From: Rickettsiales bacterium
GTDB taxonomy: Bacteria > Pseudomonadota > Alphaproteobacteria > Rickettsiales > UBA3002
NCBI GenBank assembly: GCA_947441895.1
Contig: CANEUT010000027.1
Coordinates: 1 to 14,033, forward strand
Length of the DNA stretch: 14,033 nt
Direction of reading: 5' to 3'
In this document: in pieces, positions 1-6,623 of the stretch
How the letters are laid out: each line of letters begins with the position of its first letter
How positions within the stretch are numbered: position 1 is the stretch's first letter
Position numbers and translations under genes: made by a program
Notes under the pieces: generated by a model
What the model was told of the DNA's origin: nothing
Database searches by the model: none
The model's input: the letters and a program-made list of their open reading frames with translations, nothing else

Positions 1-252
1 AATGCTGGCGTTAACTCGGCTTTCACCGTGCGCAAACTCAGCCACGGCGAAGGTGTTGAGCGTATTTTCCCACTGCACTCAGCACGTATTGATTCGGTGG
101 AGCGTATTCGCCAAGGTGAAGTGCGCCGTGCGAAACTCTACTACCTGCGTGGCCGTACCGGTAAATCGGCACGTATCCGCGAGAAGGTCGACATGGTGGC
201 CATTGCTGCTGGTAAAGCAGAAAAAGCCGCTAAAGCTGACGCGAAAGCCTAA
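1..252 (+). CDS. rplS: 50S ribosomal protein L19, C-terminal part (5' end outside window)
   Basis: This is the last 83 codons of ribosomal protein L19, which lies at the interface of the 30S and 50S subunits. The reading frame is open from the first base and ends with TAA at 250-252. Recognition rests on the L19 signature segments NSAFTVRKLSHGEGVERIFP and RRAKLYYLRGRTGKSARI, followed by a short Ala/Lys-rich tail. A GTG at 28 could be mistaken for a start, but it is an internal valine because the frame continues upstream with family-like sequence. In many alphaproteobacteria rplS ends a rimM-trmD-rplS cluster and is followed by leuC, as here. Identification is secure; only the missing N-terminus is unseen. 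Confidence 0.96.
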   Translation, partial: NAGVNSAFTVRKLSHGEGVERIFPLHSARIDSVERIRQGEVRRAKLYYLRGRTGKSARIREKVDMVAIAAGKAEKAAKADAKA

Positions 253-261
253 ATTCATTTT

Positions 262-334
262 TTGTCATTCCCGTGAACACGGGAATCTCCTTTGCCTCGC
301 CACAAGTGGATTCCTGCTTATGCAGGAATGACAA
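262..334. repeat. Double-hairpin intergenic repeat (GTCATTCC...GGAATGAC type) between rplS and leuC
   Basis: The outer arms TTGTCATTCC (262-271) and GGAATGACAA (325-334) are perfect reverse complements. Inside are two hairpins: ATTCCCGTG/CACGGGAAT (267-275 and 278-286, 2-nt spacer) and ATTCCTGC/GCAGGAAT (310-317 and 322-329, 4-nt loop). The whole element can fold as one long imperfect hairpin or as two small ones. The ends and size resemble dispersed intergenic palindromes known from many proteobacterial genomes. It fills almost the whole gap, ending 12 nt before the leuC start. It could act as a bidirectional terminator or mRNA-stability element, but no T-tract follows either hairpin closely. 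Function is inferred. Confidence 0.75.
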
Positions 335-346
335 GGTTCAAGGAAT

Positions 347-1762
347 ATGACACAAAAACCGCGTACCCTTTTCGATAAAGTCTTTGATGCCCACCTCGTT
401 CACGAGGCAGATGACGGCACGTGTTTGCTTTATATCGACCGCCATTTGGTACATGAAGTGACCAGCCCGCAGGCATTCGAAGGGTTGCGCACTGCTGGCC
501 GCAAACTGCGCCACCCCGAACTGACCCTTGCCGTGGCCGATCACAACGTGCCCACCACCAAAGATCGCCTGCAAGGCATTAAAGATGAAACCAGCCGCAT
601 TCAGGTGCAAACGCTGGAAGATAACTGCGCCGAATTCGGCGTCACCTATTACAAAATGGACGATATCCGCCAAGGCGTGGTGCATATTGTGGGGCCTGAG
701 CAAGGCTTCACCCTGCCCGGCGCCACCATCGTTTGCGGTGATTCGCACACCAGTACCCACGGTGCCTTTGGTGCATTAGCATTTGGCATCGGCACCAGCG
801 AAGTGGAACATGTGCTGGCCACCCAAACCCTCATTCAAAAGCGCGCCAAAAACATGCGCGTGAATGTGGAAGGCGCATTGCCCCTCGGCGTCACCGCGAA
901 AGATGTGGCGCTGGCCATCATCGGTCGCATCGGCACCGCTGGCGGCACCGGCTATGTGATTGAATATGCCGGCTCCACCATCCGTGATTTGTCCATGGAA
1001 GGTCGCATGACCGTGTGCAACATGAGCATTGAAGCTGGTGCGCGCGCTGGCCTCATCGCGCCGGATGAAAAAACGTTTGAATATTTGAAAGGCCGCCCAT
1101 TGGCGCCAAAAGGCGAAGCGTTCGACCAAGCGATTGCCTATTGGAAAACCCTGCCCACCGATGATGGCGCGAAGTTCGATGCAGAAATCACCTTGCAAGC
1201 AGCCGACATTGCGCCGCAAGTCACCTGGGGCACCAGCCCGCAAGATGTGCTACCCATCAGCGGCAAGGTGCCGCATCCGGATGATTTTGATGAAGGCCGC
1301 CGCGAGACCATTGTCCGCTCACTCGAATATATGGGCCTCATTCCGGGCACCGATTTATGTGATGTTCCGGTCGATAAAGTCTTCATTGGTTCATGCACCA
1401 ATGGCCGCATTGAAGATTTGCGCGAGGTAGCGAAAGTTGCGGCTGGTCGCCATGTTTCTAAATCAGTAAAACTGGCCATGATTGTTCCCGGCTCTGGCCT
1501 GGTGAAACAACAAGCCGAAGCCGAAGGGCTCGACAAAATTTTTACCGCCGCTGGTTTCGAGTGGCGTGAAGCAGGGTGCAGCATGTGCCTGGCCATGAAC
1601 AACGACCGCCTAAGCCCCGGCGAACGTTGTGCCAGCACCAGCAACCGCAATTTCGAAGGTCGCCAGGGACGTGGCGGCCGTACTCACCTGATGTCCCCAG
1701 CGATGGCCGCCGCAGCTGCAATTACCGGCACCTTAACCGACATCAGAAAGTTTGCATCATGA
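347..1762 (+). CDS. leuC: 3-isopropylmalate dehydratase large subunit
   Basis: LeuC is the iron-sulfur subunit of isopropylmalate isomerase, which with LeuD converts 2-isopropylmalate to 3-isopropylmalate in leucine synthesis in the cytoplasm. The 471-residue protein is the usual length for the bacterial family. Visible aconitase-superfamily signatures are ADHNVPT (64-70), GDSHTSTHGAFG (131-142) and the [4Fe-4S] ligands Cys350 (in FIGSCTNGR), Cys411 and Cys414 (in AGCSMCLAMN). The segment ERCASTSNRNFEGRQGRGG (427-445) is also typical. The ATG at 347 sits behind AAGG/AGG-like purines at 334-343. The stop overlaps the start of the next gene as ATGA, suggesting translational coupling. Its partner leuD is unusually not adjacent but about 1.5 kb downstream. 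Confidence 0.98.
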   Translation: MTQKPRTLFDKVFDAHLVHEADDGTCLLYIDRHLVHEVTSPQAFEGLRTAGRKLRHPELTLAVADHNVPTTKDRLQGIKDETSRIQVQTLEDNCAEFGVTYYKMDDIRQGVVHIVGPEQGFTLPGATIVCGDSHTSTHGAFGALAFGIGTSEVEHVLATQTLIQKRAKNMRVNVEGALPLGVTAKDVALAIIGRIGTAGGTGYVIEYAGSTIRDLSMEGRMTVCNMSIEAGARAGLIAPDEKTFEYLKGRPLAPKGEAFDQAIAYWKTLPTDDGAKFDAEITLQAADIAPQVTWGTSPQDVLPISGKVPHPDDFDEGRRETIVRSLEYMGLIPGTDLCDVPVDKVFIGSCTNGRIEDLREVAKVAAGRHVSKSVKLAMIVPGSGLVKQQAEAEGLDKIFTAAGFEWREAGCSMCLAMNNDRLSPGERCASTSNRNFEGRQGRGGRTHLMSPAMAAAAAITGTLTDIRKFAS

Positions 1763-2592
1763 CCCAATCTCAAACCCTGCGCACGGGTGGCATTGCCGCC
1801 AGCCGTGAATATCAAGAACTGCCCGCTTGGAGCAAAGCCCTCACCCTCGCTGAGCGTATTTACGCCATCAGCGAAGATTTCCCCGAGCGTGAATATACCG
1901 GCCTTGCTGCTGGGATGCGTGCCAGCGTGCTCGATATCGGTTCGTTCATCGCCGCTGGCAGCGCCAAAAGCAACGAACATGGCATCAGCGAAAGCTATGG
2001 CGAATCGCAAGCAGCGGCCGCAAAACTCACCACCCAACTTACCCTGGCATCGCGCCTTGGCTATGTCAGTGCGGATGATGCGACCGAACTTGCTGCATCG
2101 CTCGACGAAGTGAACCGCCTGCTGATCGGCATGAAACATGGCCTGAAGCAAGCCGCCAAAGAAGCCGAACGTGAGCAGCGCGATGTTGCCCGCGTAGCAC
2201 GCGAAGAAACCCGCCCCGAGCGTCCACGCCGTGACTTCGGCGGTGAAGAGCGCCCACGTCGTGAATATAAGCCACGTGATGGTGGCGACGATCGCCCACG
2301 TCGTGAATATAAACCCCGTGACGGCGCTGAAGAACGTCCACGCCGCGAGTTCAAGCCGCGCGATGGTGGTGACCGCAAACCCTACGGCGACAAGAAGCCC
2401 TACAGCGATAAAAAACCTTATGGTGACAAAAAGCCCTATGGCGATAAGAAGCCCTACGGTGATCGTAAACCACGCGGCGAAGCTGCCGGTGGCGACCGCC
2501 CACCTTACCGCGCAAAAACGGCGGATAAGCCCTTCACCCGCCGCGGTGGCGACGATAAACCAAGCCGTCCATTCCGCAAACCACGCGAGTAG
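1759..2592 (+). CDS. Four-helix-bundle (S23/IVS-like) protein with long charged repetitive tail
   Basis: This 277-residue protein of unknown function has two parts. Residues about 18-130 resemble the four-helix-bundle family once called the 23S rRNA intervening-sequence or S23 protein: LPAWSKALTLAERIYAISED, a central ASVLDIGSFIAAGSAKS corresponding to the family's S-I-P-A-N-I-A-E-G region, and ASRLGYVSADDATELAASLD before a final helix. Residues 131-277 are extremely rich in Arg, Lys, Asp, Gly and Pro. They hold three RPRRE[YF]KPRDG units and five KP-Y-[GS]-D units, so they are probably disordered and perhaps RNA-binding. The start at 1759 overlaps the leuC stop (ATGA), so expression with leuC is likely. 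The frame is open upstream to 1576, but that stretch is leuC read in another frame. The family match is by eye and moderately sure; a link to rRNA is inference only. Confidence 0.72.
   Translation: MTQSQTLRTGGIAASREYQELPAWSKALTLAERIYAISEDFPEREYTGLAAGMRASVLDIGSFIAAGSAKSNEHGISESYGESQAAAAKLTTQLTLASRLGYVSADDATELAASLDEVNRLLIGMKHGLKQAAKEAEREQRDVARVAREETRPERPRRDFGGEERPRREYKPRDGGDDRPRREYKPRDGAEERPRREFKPRDGGDRKPYGDKKPYSDKKPYGDKKPYGDKKPYGDRKPRGEAAGGDRPPYRAKTADKPFTRRGGDDKPSRPFRKPRE
2251..2475 (+). repeat. In-frame tandem repeats encoding the charged tail
   Basis: Two adjoining in-frame repeat families lie within the four-helix-bundle gene. The first is a unit of about 42 bp (RPRREYKPRDGGDD and variants) present about three times from 2251, with a partial copy at 2221 (RPRRDFGGEE). 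The second is an 18-bp unit (KPYGDK) present about five times from 2377 to about 2466. Copies differ by synonymous changes (for example tat/tac, aaa/aag, ggc/ggt), so they are not recent exact duplications and the protein pattern seems to be maintained. Confidence 0.8.
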
Positions 2593-2601
2593 TTTTTAGC
2601 T

Positions 2602-2633
2602 GTAAGCGGTTGGTCTTCTGATCAACCGCTTAC
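2602..2633 (+). terminator. Strong hairpin after the four-helix-bundle gene; terminator-like
   Basis: GTAAGCGGTTG (2602-2612) and CAACCGCTTAC (2623-2633) form a perfect 11-bp stem. It can extend inward by a G-U and a T-A pair, leaving a 6-nt loop. It begins 10 nt after the stop codon. No T-tract follows, so it is not a classical intrinsic terminator. It might pause or protect mRNA, or separate leuC plus its neighbour from the downstream genes. The rest of the gap (2634-2742) holds a GCTTCGCT/GGCTCGC-rich stretch and a promoter-like site. Confidence 0.5.
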
Positions 2634-2708
2634 GCAGCTTCGCTGGCTGATGGCTCGCTCGCCCAGCTCGCAGGGGCGACTAACAGCTCCCAACTCGCTT
2701 TAGAACGG

Positions 2709-2736
2709 ATGACAATTCCTAGAAATCTGCTAGTTT
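2709..2736 (+). promoter_or_regulatory. Candidate promoter for the RDD gene, possibly giving a leaderless mRNA
   Basis: ATGACA at 2709-2714 matches the -35 consensus in five of six positions. After a 16-nt spacer comes TAGTTT at 2731-2736, a poor -10 but preceded by TGC as in extended -10 promoters. The ATG of the next gene starts 7 nt after the -10, about where transcription would begin. No Shine-Dalgarno sequence is visible before that ATG. The site is suggestive only. Confidence 0.3.
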
Positions 2737-2742
2737 CTGCCC

Positions 2743-3219
2743 ATGATAGAAACCACCTCAGAGCCCACACCCAAACTCACCTATGCCCGCTTCTGGTCGC
2801 GCGTGAACGCCTATGGCTACGATGTCATCATCGTTCAGCTCATCGCACTGGTGCCATTGCTGACGCTTTATAACTTCCCCACCATGGAACAAATTATTCT
2901 GCAAGCGCCCGAAGCAACCCAGTGGTTTGCCACTTTCACCAATGCCGCCATTGCCGTTTCCGCTGGCTATAACATTCTCTTCACCGCCAGCGACTGGCAG
3001 GCCACCCCCGGCAAGCGCCACTGCAACATGATGGTGGTGAACGTTGATGGCAGCCGCCTCACGCTCAAACAATCCGCCATTCGCCATGCCGCCAGCGGCA
3101 TTTCCACCATCACGCTTTGGCTGGGTTTTCTGCCCGCCCTGTTCACCAAAGAACGCACCACCGCGCATGACATGATTTGCAAAACCCGCGTCATAAGTGT
3201 AAAAGCCGCGGCGAACTAG
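2743..3219 (+). CDS. RDD family integral membrane protein
   Basis: This 158-residue protein matches the RDD family of small inner-membrane proteins, named for a conserved Arg and two Asp. Here they appear to be Arg20 and Asp27 in YARFWSRVNAYGYDVIIV, and Asp143 in ERTTAHDMICKTRVI. The middle segment ATPGKRHCNMMVVNVDG (87-103) is also typical. Hydrophobic segments lie near residues 27-43, 66-82 and 118-134, consistent with three membrane passes. The molecular function is not known for most members; some are linked to ion or stress tolerance. The ATG at 2743 lacks a visible ribosome-binding site. It lies 9 nt before leuD, so the two are probably co-transcribed, though nothing in the family ties it to leucine synthesis. 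Confidence 0.85.
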   Translation: MIETTSEPTPKLTYARFWSRVNAYGYDVIIVQLIALVPLLTLYNFPTMEQIILQAPEATQWFATFTNAAIAVSAGYNILFTASDWQATPGKRHCNMMVVNVDGSRLTLKQSAIRHAASGISTITLWLGFLPALFTKERTTAHDMICKTRVISVKAAAN

Positions 3220-3228
3220 GAGAAACCG

Positions 3229-3834
3229 ATGAAAAAATTCACCACACTCTCGGCCATTGCTGCCCCGCTGCCACTGCAGAATATCGACACCGATATGATC
3301 ATTCCGAAGCAGTTCCTGAAAACCATCAAACGCACCGGTTTGAAGGAAGGGCTGTTCTATGAAATGCGCTTCACCGTGGAAGGCAAAAAAATCGAAGATT
3401 TCGTGCTGCATCGCGCGCCCTATGACCACGCAGAAATTCTGGTCGCTTACGAAAATTTCGGCTGCGGTTCCAGCCGCGAACATGCCCCATGGGCACTGGC
3501 TGACTTTGGAATCACCTGCGTCATCGCCCCAAGCTTTGCCGATATTTTCTATAACAACTGCTTTAAAAATGGCATTCTGCCAGTGGTTCTGCCGCGCGAA
3601 GCAGTGGACACGCTGATGCAACACGCCGCATCGAGCAGCAACAAAATCACGGTCGATTTGCCAAGCCAAACCGTACGCGCCGGCAACCATGAGTTCGAAT
3701 TCACGCTCGACCCGTTCCGCAAACATTGCCTCATGAACGGGCTCGATGATATTGGCCTGACACTGGAAAAATCATCCGCCATCAGCGACTATGAAACCAA
3801 ACTGAAAACCGACAAACCTTGGATGTTTGCTTAA
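3229..3834 (+). CDS. leuD: 3-isopropylmalate dehydratase small subunit
   Basis: LeuD is the swivelling domain subunit that pairs with LeuC to form isopropylmalate isomerase. The 201-residue length is normal. Family signatures are NIDTDMIIPKQFLK (18-31), YENFGCGSSREHAPWAL (74-90) with the SSREH substrate-binding loop, and FADIFYNNCFKNGILP (103-118). A good ribosome-binding site, AGGAGA, begins at the end of the preceding stop codon, 6-10 nt before the ATG. The gene is separated from leuC by the four-helix-bundle and RDD genes, and leuB starts 17 nt downstream. Function is secure. Confidence 0.98.
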   Translation: MKKFTTLSAIAAPLPLQNIDTDMIIPKQFLKTIKRTGLKEGLFYEMRFTVEGKKIEDFVLHRAPYDHAEILVAYENFGCGSSREHAPWALADFGITCVIAPSFADIFYNNCFKNGILPVVLPREAVDTLMQHAASSSNKITVDLPSQTVRAGNHEFEFTLDPFRKHCLMNGLDDIGLTLEKSSAISDYETKLKTDKPWMFA

Positions 3835-3851
3835 AACTTGCGGAGATTTTT

Positions 3852-4970
3852 ATGACCACAAAAAACATCCTCCTCCTTCCCGGTGATGGCATTGGCCCTG
3901 AAGTGGTGGCCCAAGCAAAGCGCGTGCTGGAAGCGATCGCCCCACTTACCAACATTCAATTCGCGTTTGATTCGGCCCTCATCGGCGGCAGCGCCTATGA
4001 CGCGGTGGGCACCCCCTACCCCGCTGAAACGCTCGAGAAAGCAAAAAAGGCCGATGCTATTTTGCTGGGTGCCGTGGGTGGCCCACAATGGGAAGCGCTC
4101 GATTATGCGGTACGTCCCGAGCGCGGCCTGCTGGGCATCCGCAAAGACCTCGACCTGTTCGCCAACCTGCGCCCCGCCATGTGCTTTCCCGCACTGGCCG
4201 ATGCATCGAGCCTGAAGCCAGAAATTATTTCGGGCCTTGATATTCTCATCGTGCGTGAGCTGACGGGTGATATTTACTTCGGCCAGCCGCGCGGCGTGAC
4301 GGTAGAAAACGGCCACCGCGTGGGCCGCAACACCATGATTTATGCCGACTGGGAAGTGACGCGCATTGGTCGCGTGGCGCTCGATCTCGCTCGTGCTCGC
4401 GGTAAAAAGCTTTGCTCGGTGGATAAAGCGAACGTGCTGGAAACCACCGAGATGTGGCGCGAAGAAGTGCAAAAACTGCGCGACGCCGAATATACCGATG
4501 TGGCCCTCAGCCACATGTATGTCGATAACGCCGCCATGCAACTGGTGCGCGCGCCGAAACAGTTCGATGTGGTCGTCACCGGCAACATTTTTGGCGATAT
4601 TCTTTCCGACTGCGCCGCCATGCTCACTGGCTCGCTGGGCATGTTGCCAAGCGCATCGCTGGGTGCTGAAAAAGAGGGCAAGCGTGCCGCGTTGTATGAA
4701 CCCGTGCATGGCAGCGCGCCGGACATTGCGGGCAAAGGCATTGCCAACCCCATCGCCACCATTCTTTCTGTCAGCATGATGCTGCGCTATTCGTTTGGCC
4801 TTGGCCGCGAGGCTGATTTGGTGGATGCCGCCGTGGCCAACGTGCTGGAAAAGGGCCTTCGCACCGGCGACATTATGCAAGACGGCATGAAAAAAGTGGG
4901 CACCGGCGAAATGGGCGATGCCATTGTGGCCGCCCTTGGACAACTGGCCGCCAAACAAAAGGTGGCATAA
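3852..4970 (+). CDS. leuB: 3-isopropylmalate dehydrogenase
   Basis: LeuB oxidatively decarboxylates 3-isopropylmalate with NAD+ to 2-oxoisocaproate, the last leucine-specific step before transamination. The 372 residues show the family pattern: LLLPGDGIGPEVV (7-19), GLLGIRKDLDLFANLRP (92-108) with substrate Arg97 and Arg107, Arg135 in VRELTGDIYFG, catalytic Tyr142 and Lys192 (in DKANVLE), and the metal-binding Asp249/Asp253 in NIFGDILSD. The NAD loop EPVHGSAPDIAGKGIANP spans 283-300. I chose the ATG at 3852 because GGAG lies at 3842-3845 and the protein then begins directly with the first beta strand. An in-frame ATG at 3819 lies inside leuD. The next gene begins one base after the stop. Confidence 0.98.
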   Translation: MTTKNILLLPGDGIGPEVVAQAKRVLEAIAPLTNIQFAFDSALIGGSAYDAVGTPYPAETLEKAKKADAILLGAVGGPQWEALDYAVRPERGLLGIRKDLDLFANLRPAMCFPALADASSLKPEIISGLDILIVRELTGDIYFGQPRGVTVENGHRVGRNTMIYADWEVTRIGRVALDLARARGKKLCSVDKANVLETTEMWREEVQKLRDAEYTDVALSHMYVDNAAMQLVRAPKQFDVVVTGNIFGDILSDCAAMLTGSLGMLPSASLGAEKEGKRAALYEPVHGSAPDIAGKGIANPIATILSVSMMLRYSFGLGREADLVDAAVANVLEKGLRTGDIMQDGMKKVGTGEMGDAIVAALGQLAAKQKVA

Positions 4971-4971
4971 C

Positions 4972-5484
4972 ATGCGTTTTATCACCGCGAGCATTGCCGC
5001 CATGTTGCTAGCGAACACCGCCATGGCACAAAGCATTGAACCACAGATGATTCAGCAATTAGAAAAGATTCAAGGCAGCAAACTGTCGGGCCAGTCGCTC
5101 AGCATGGTGATGGTGATCGGCACGCTAATTGGCTGCACCCAAAAGCAAGTCGGCAAAGAACAAACACAGGCATTCTATAGCAGCATCGAAAAAATCGGCA
5201 AAAATGCGGAAGAATTGTGCAAGCAAAATAAGCCCGCCGAGGCACGGCAGCTGATGTTAAACACCTTCGCTGAAAAAAAGAATGACCCCGTGGTGAAAGC
5301 GCTGCTTGCTTGCTATGACCAAAACGTGGTGGCGCTTCAGCAAATGGCTGGCCCACAACTTTCCATGCAAGCAACCAATTATGTACGCTGGGTGCGTGAA
5401 CCCCGCGCCGCCCAGCAGGAAATGAAAGAATCGGACATCTGCCGCAATATTAAGGCGGAAAAACAAAAAACACCGGCAAATTAG
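4972..5484 (+). CDS. Small exported protein with four cysteines, function unknown
   Basis: I do not recognise this 170-residue protein. It starts with a clear Sec-type signal peptide: MRFITAS, a hydrophobic core IAAMLLANTA, and an AMA cleavage motif after Ala19, so a periplasmic location is likely. The mature part looks mainly helical and polar, with cysteines at 55, 83, 114 and 157, which could form two disulfides. The start at 4972 is one base after the leuB stop and gives the signal peptide at the very N-terminus. An in-frame upstream ATG at 4918 lies within leuB. It is the last gene of the leu cluster and its place there may be incidental. No lipoprotein cysteine follows the signal and no enzyme motif is visible. 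Confidence 0.8.
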   Translation: MRFITASIAAMLLANTAMAQSIEPQMIQQLEKIQGSKLSGQSLSMVMVIGTLIGCTQKQVGKEQTQAFYSSIEKIGKNAEELCKQNKPAEARQLMLNTFAEKKNDPVVKALLACYDQNVVALQQMAGPQLSMQATNYVRWVREPRAAQQEMKESDICRNIKAEKQKTPAN

Positions 5485-5497
5485 CCGCCAGCACGCC

Positions 5498-5526
5498 TTG
5501 CGTTTTCATTCGAAACCGCCTATGGA
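5498..5526 (+). promoter_or_regulatory. Weak candidate promoter upstream of asd
   Basis: TTGCGT (5498-5503) and TATGGA (5521-5526) are separated by 17 nt, with three of six matches each to the -35 and -10 consensus. Downstream lie short direct repeats of the form ACGGYAAAC (5543-5551 and 5557-5565, then a third ACGGT at 5564-5568), immediately before the asd start. They may be an operator or chance. The 92-bp gap otherwise shows nothing, and asd could instead be read from the leu cluster. Confidence 0.2.
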
Positions 5527-5576
5527 GTTCAGCCCCCCTTTTACGGCAAACAGTTAACGGTAAACGGTAGATAAAC

Positions 5577-6614
5577 ATGAGCTATAAAATTGCAGTTGTC
5601 GGCGCCACCGGAAATGTTGGCCGCGAAATTCTTGAAATTCTTGCCCAACGCGAATTTCCAGCGGGTGAAGTGGTGGCATTGGCCTCGCGCAGCTCGCTTG
5701 GCAAACAGGTCAGCTTCGGCGACGATAAAATCCTCGAAGTGAAGGCGCTCGACGATTATGATTTCAAAGGCACCGATATTGCGCTTTTCTCGCCCGGCTC
5801 GGCTGTTTCAAAAATTCATGCCCCACGCGCTGCTGCTGCGGGTTGTGTGGTAATCGATAACACCTCGTATTTCCGTATGGACCCTAATGTCCCGCTGGTT
5901 GTGCCCGAAGTGAACGCCCACGCGCTGAAAAATTTCCGCAAAAGCAACATTATTGCCAACCCCAACTGCAGCACCATTCAAATGGTGGTGGCGCTTTCGC
6001 CTTTGCATGCGGTGAACCCCATCAAGCGCGTGGTGGTCAGCACCTATCAGTCGGTTTCCGGTGCCGGTAAAGAGGCGATGGATGAGCTGTATGAACAAAC
6101 CAAAGGCCTGTTTGTGCAGACCCACAAAGAACCCGCAAAATTTACCAAGCGCATCGCCTTCAACGTCATTCCGCACATCGATAGCTTCATCGAGAATGGC
6201 AACACGAAGGAAGAGCAAAAAATGGTCGATGAAACCAAAAAAATTCTTGGGTCCGATATCAAAGTTTCAGCCACCTGCGTGCGCGTGCCGGTGTTTGTTG
6301 GCCACAGCGAATCGGTTAACATTGAATTCACCAACCCCATGAGCGTTGAGCAAGTGTTCGATGCGCTGAAAGATGCACCAGGCGTAGTGGTGGTTGATCG
6401 CCGAGCCGATGGTGGTTATAGCACCCCCGTGGAAGCCGTGGGCGAAGATGGCGTTTTTGTCAGCCGCATCCGCCACGATGAGACCATTGAAACCGGCATC
6501 AACATGTGGGTAGTATCAGACAATCTGCGTAAAGGGGCGGCGCTGAATGCGGTGCAAATTGCTGAAACGCTGATCGAGGAATTTGGTCTGCTGCCACAGA
6601 ACGAAGTGGCTTAA
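5577..6614 (+). CDS. asd: Aspartate-semialdehyde dehydrogenase
   Basis: Asd reduces aspartyl phosphate with NADPH to aspartate semialdehyde, the branch point to diaminopimelate/lysine, threonine and methionine. The 345-residue protein has the N-terminal nucleotide-binding motif VVGATGNVGREIL (7-19), the catalytic nucleophile Cys131 in NPNCSTIQMV, Gln158 in TYQSVSGAGKEAMDEL, and the substrate Arg236 and general-base His243 in CVRVPVFVGHSESV. The Cys-to-Gln spacing of 27 and Arg-to-His spacing of 7 match the known family. The ATG at 5577 begins the first beta strand; only a weak GGTAG precedes it. It follows the leu cluster by 92 bp, an order common in alphaproteobacteria. It converges with the next gene, with 9 bp between stops and no terminator. 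Confidence 0.97.
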   Translation: MSYKIAVVGATGNVGREILEILAQREFPAGEVVALASRSSLGKQVSFGDDKILEVKALDDYDFKGTDIALFSPGSAVSKIHAPRAAAAGCVVIDNTSYFRMDPNVPLVVPEVNAHALKNFRKSNIIANPNCSTIQMVVALSPLHAVNPIKRVVVSTYQSVSGAGKEAMDELYEQTKGLFVQTHKEPAKFTKRIAFNVIPHIDSFIENGNTKEEQKMVDETKKILGSDIKVSATCVRVPVFVGHSESVNIEFTNPMSVEQVFDALKDAPGVVVVDRRADGGYSTPVEAVGEDGVFVSRIRHDETIETGINMWVVSDNLRKGAALNAVQIAETLIEEFGLLPQNEVA

Positions 6615-6623
6615 AGCACCAAC

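Noticed and set aside
253..346. Intrinsic terminator of rplS
   Set aside because: The hairpins are present but lack a following T-tract; the outer inverted repeats fit a dispersed palindromic element better.
1576..1758. Upstream extension of the four-helix-bundle gene
   Set aside because: This stretch is leuC coding sequence, including its Cys411/Cys414 cluster region, read in another frame. The ATGA overlap at 1759 gives a natural start.
2371..2475. CRISPR-like short repeats
   Set aside because: The 18-bp units are directly adjacent without spacers and are in-frame codons for KPYGDK.
1759..2592. Diversity-generating retroelement Avd component
   Set aside because: The fold family is related, but no reverse transcriptase, template repeat or variable repeat is present in the window.
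2758..3726. Minus-strand open frame of 322 codons opposite the RDD gene and leuD
   Set aside because: It lies entirely opposite two well-supported genes, is rich in His, Gly and Phe as expected of a shadow frame, and shows no family motif.
3831..5036. Minus-strand open frame of 401 codons opposite leuB
   Set aside because: leuB is certain on the plus strand; the antisense product is His/Ala-rich with no recognisable domain.
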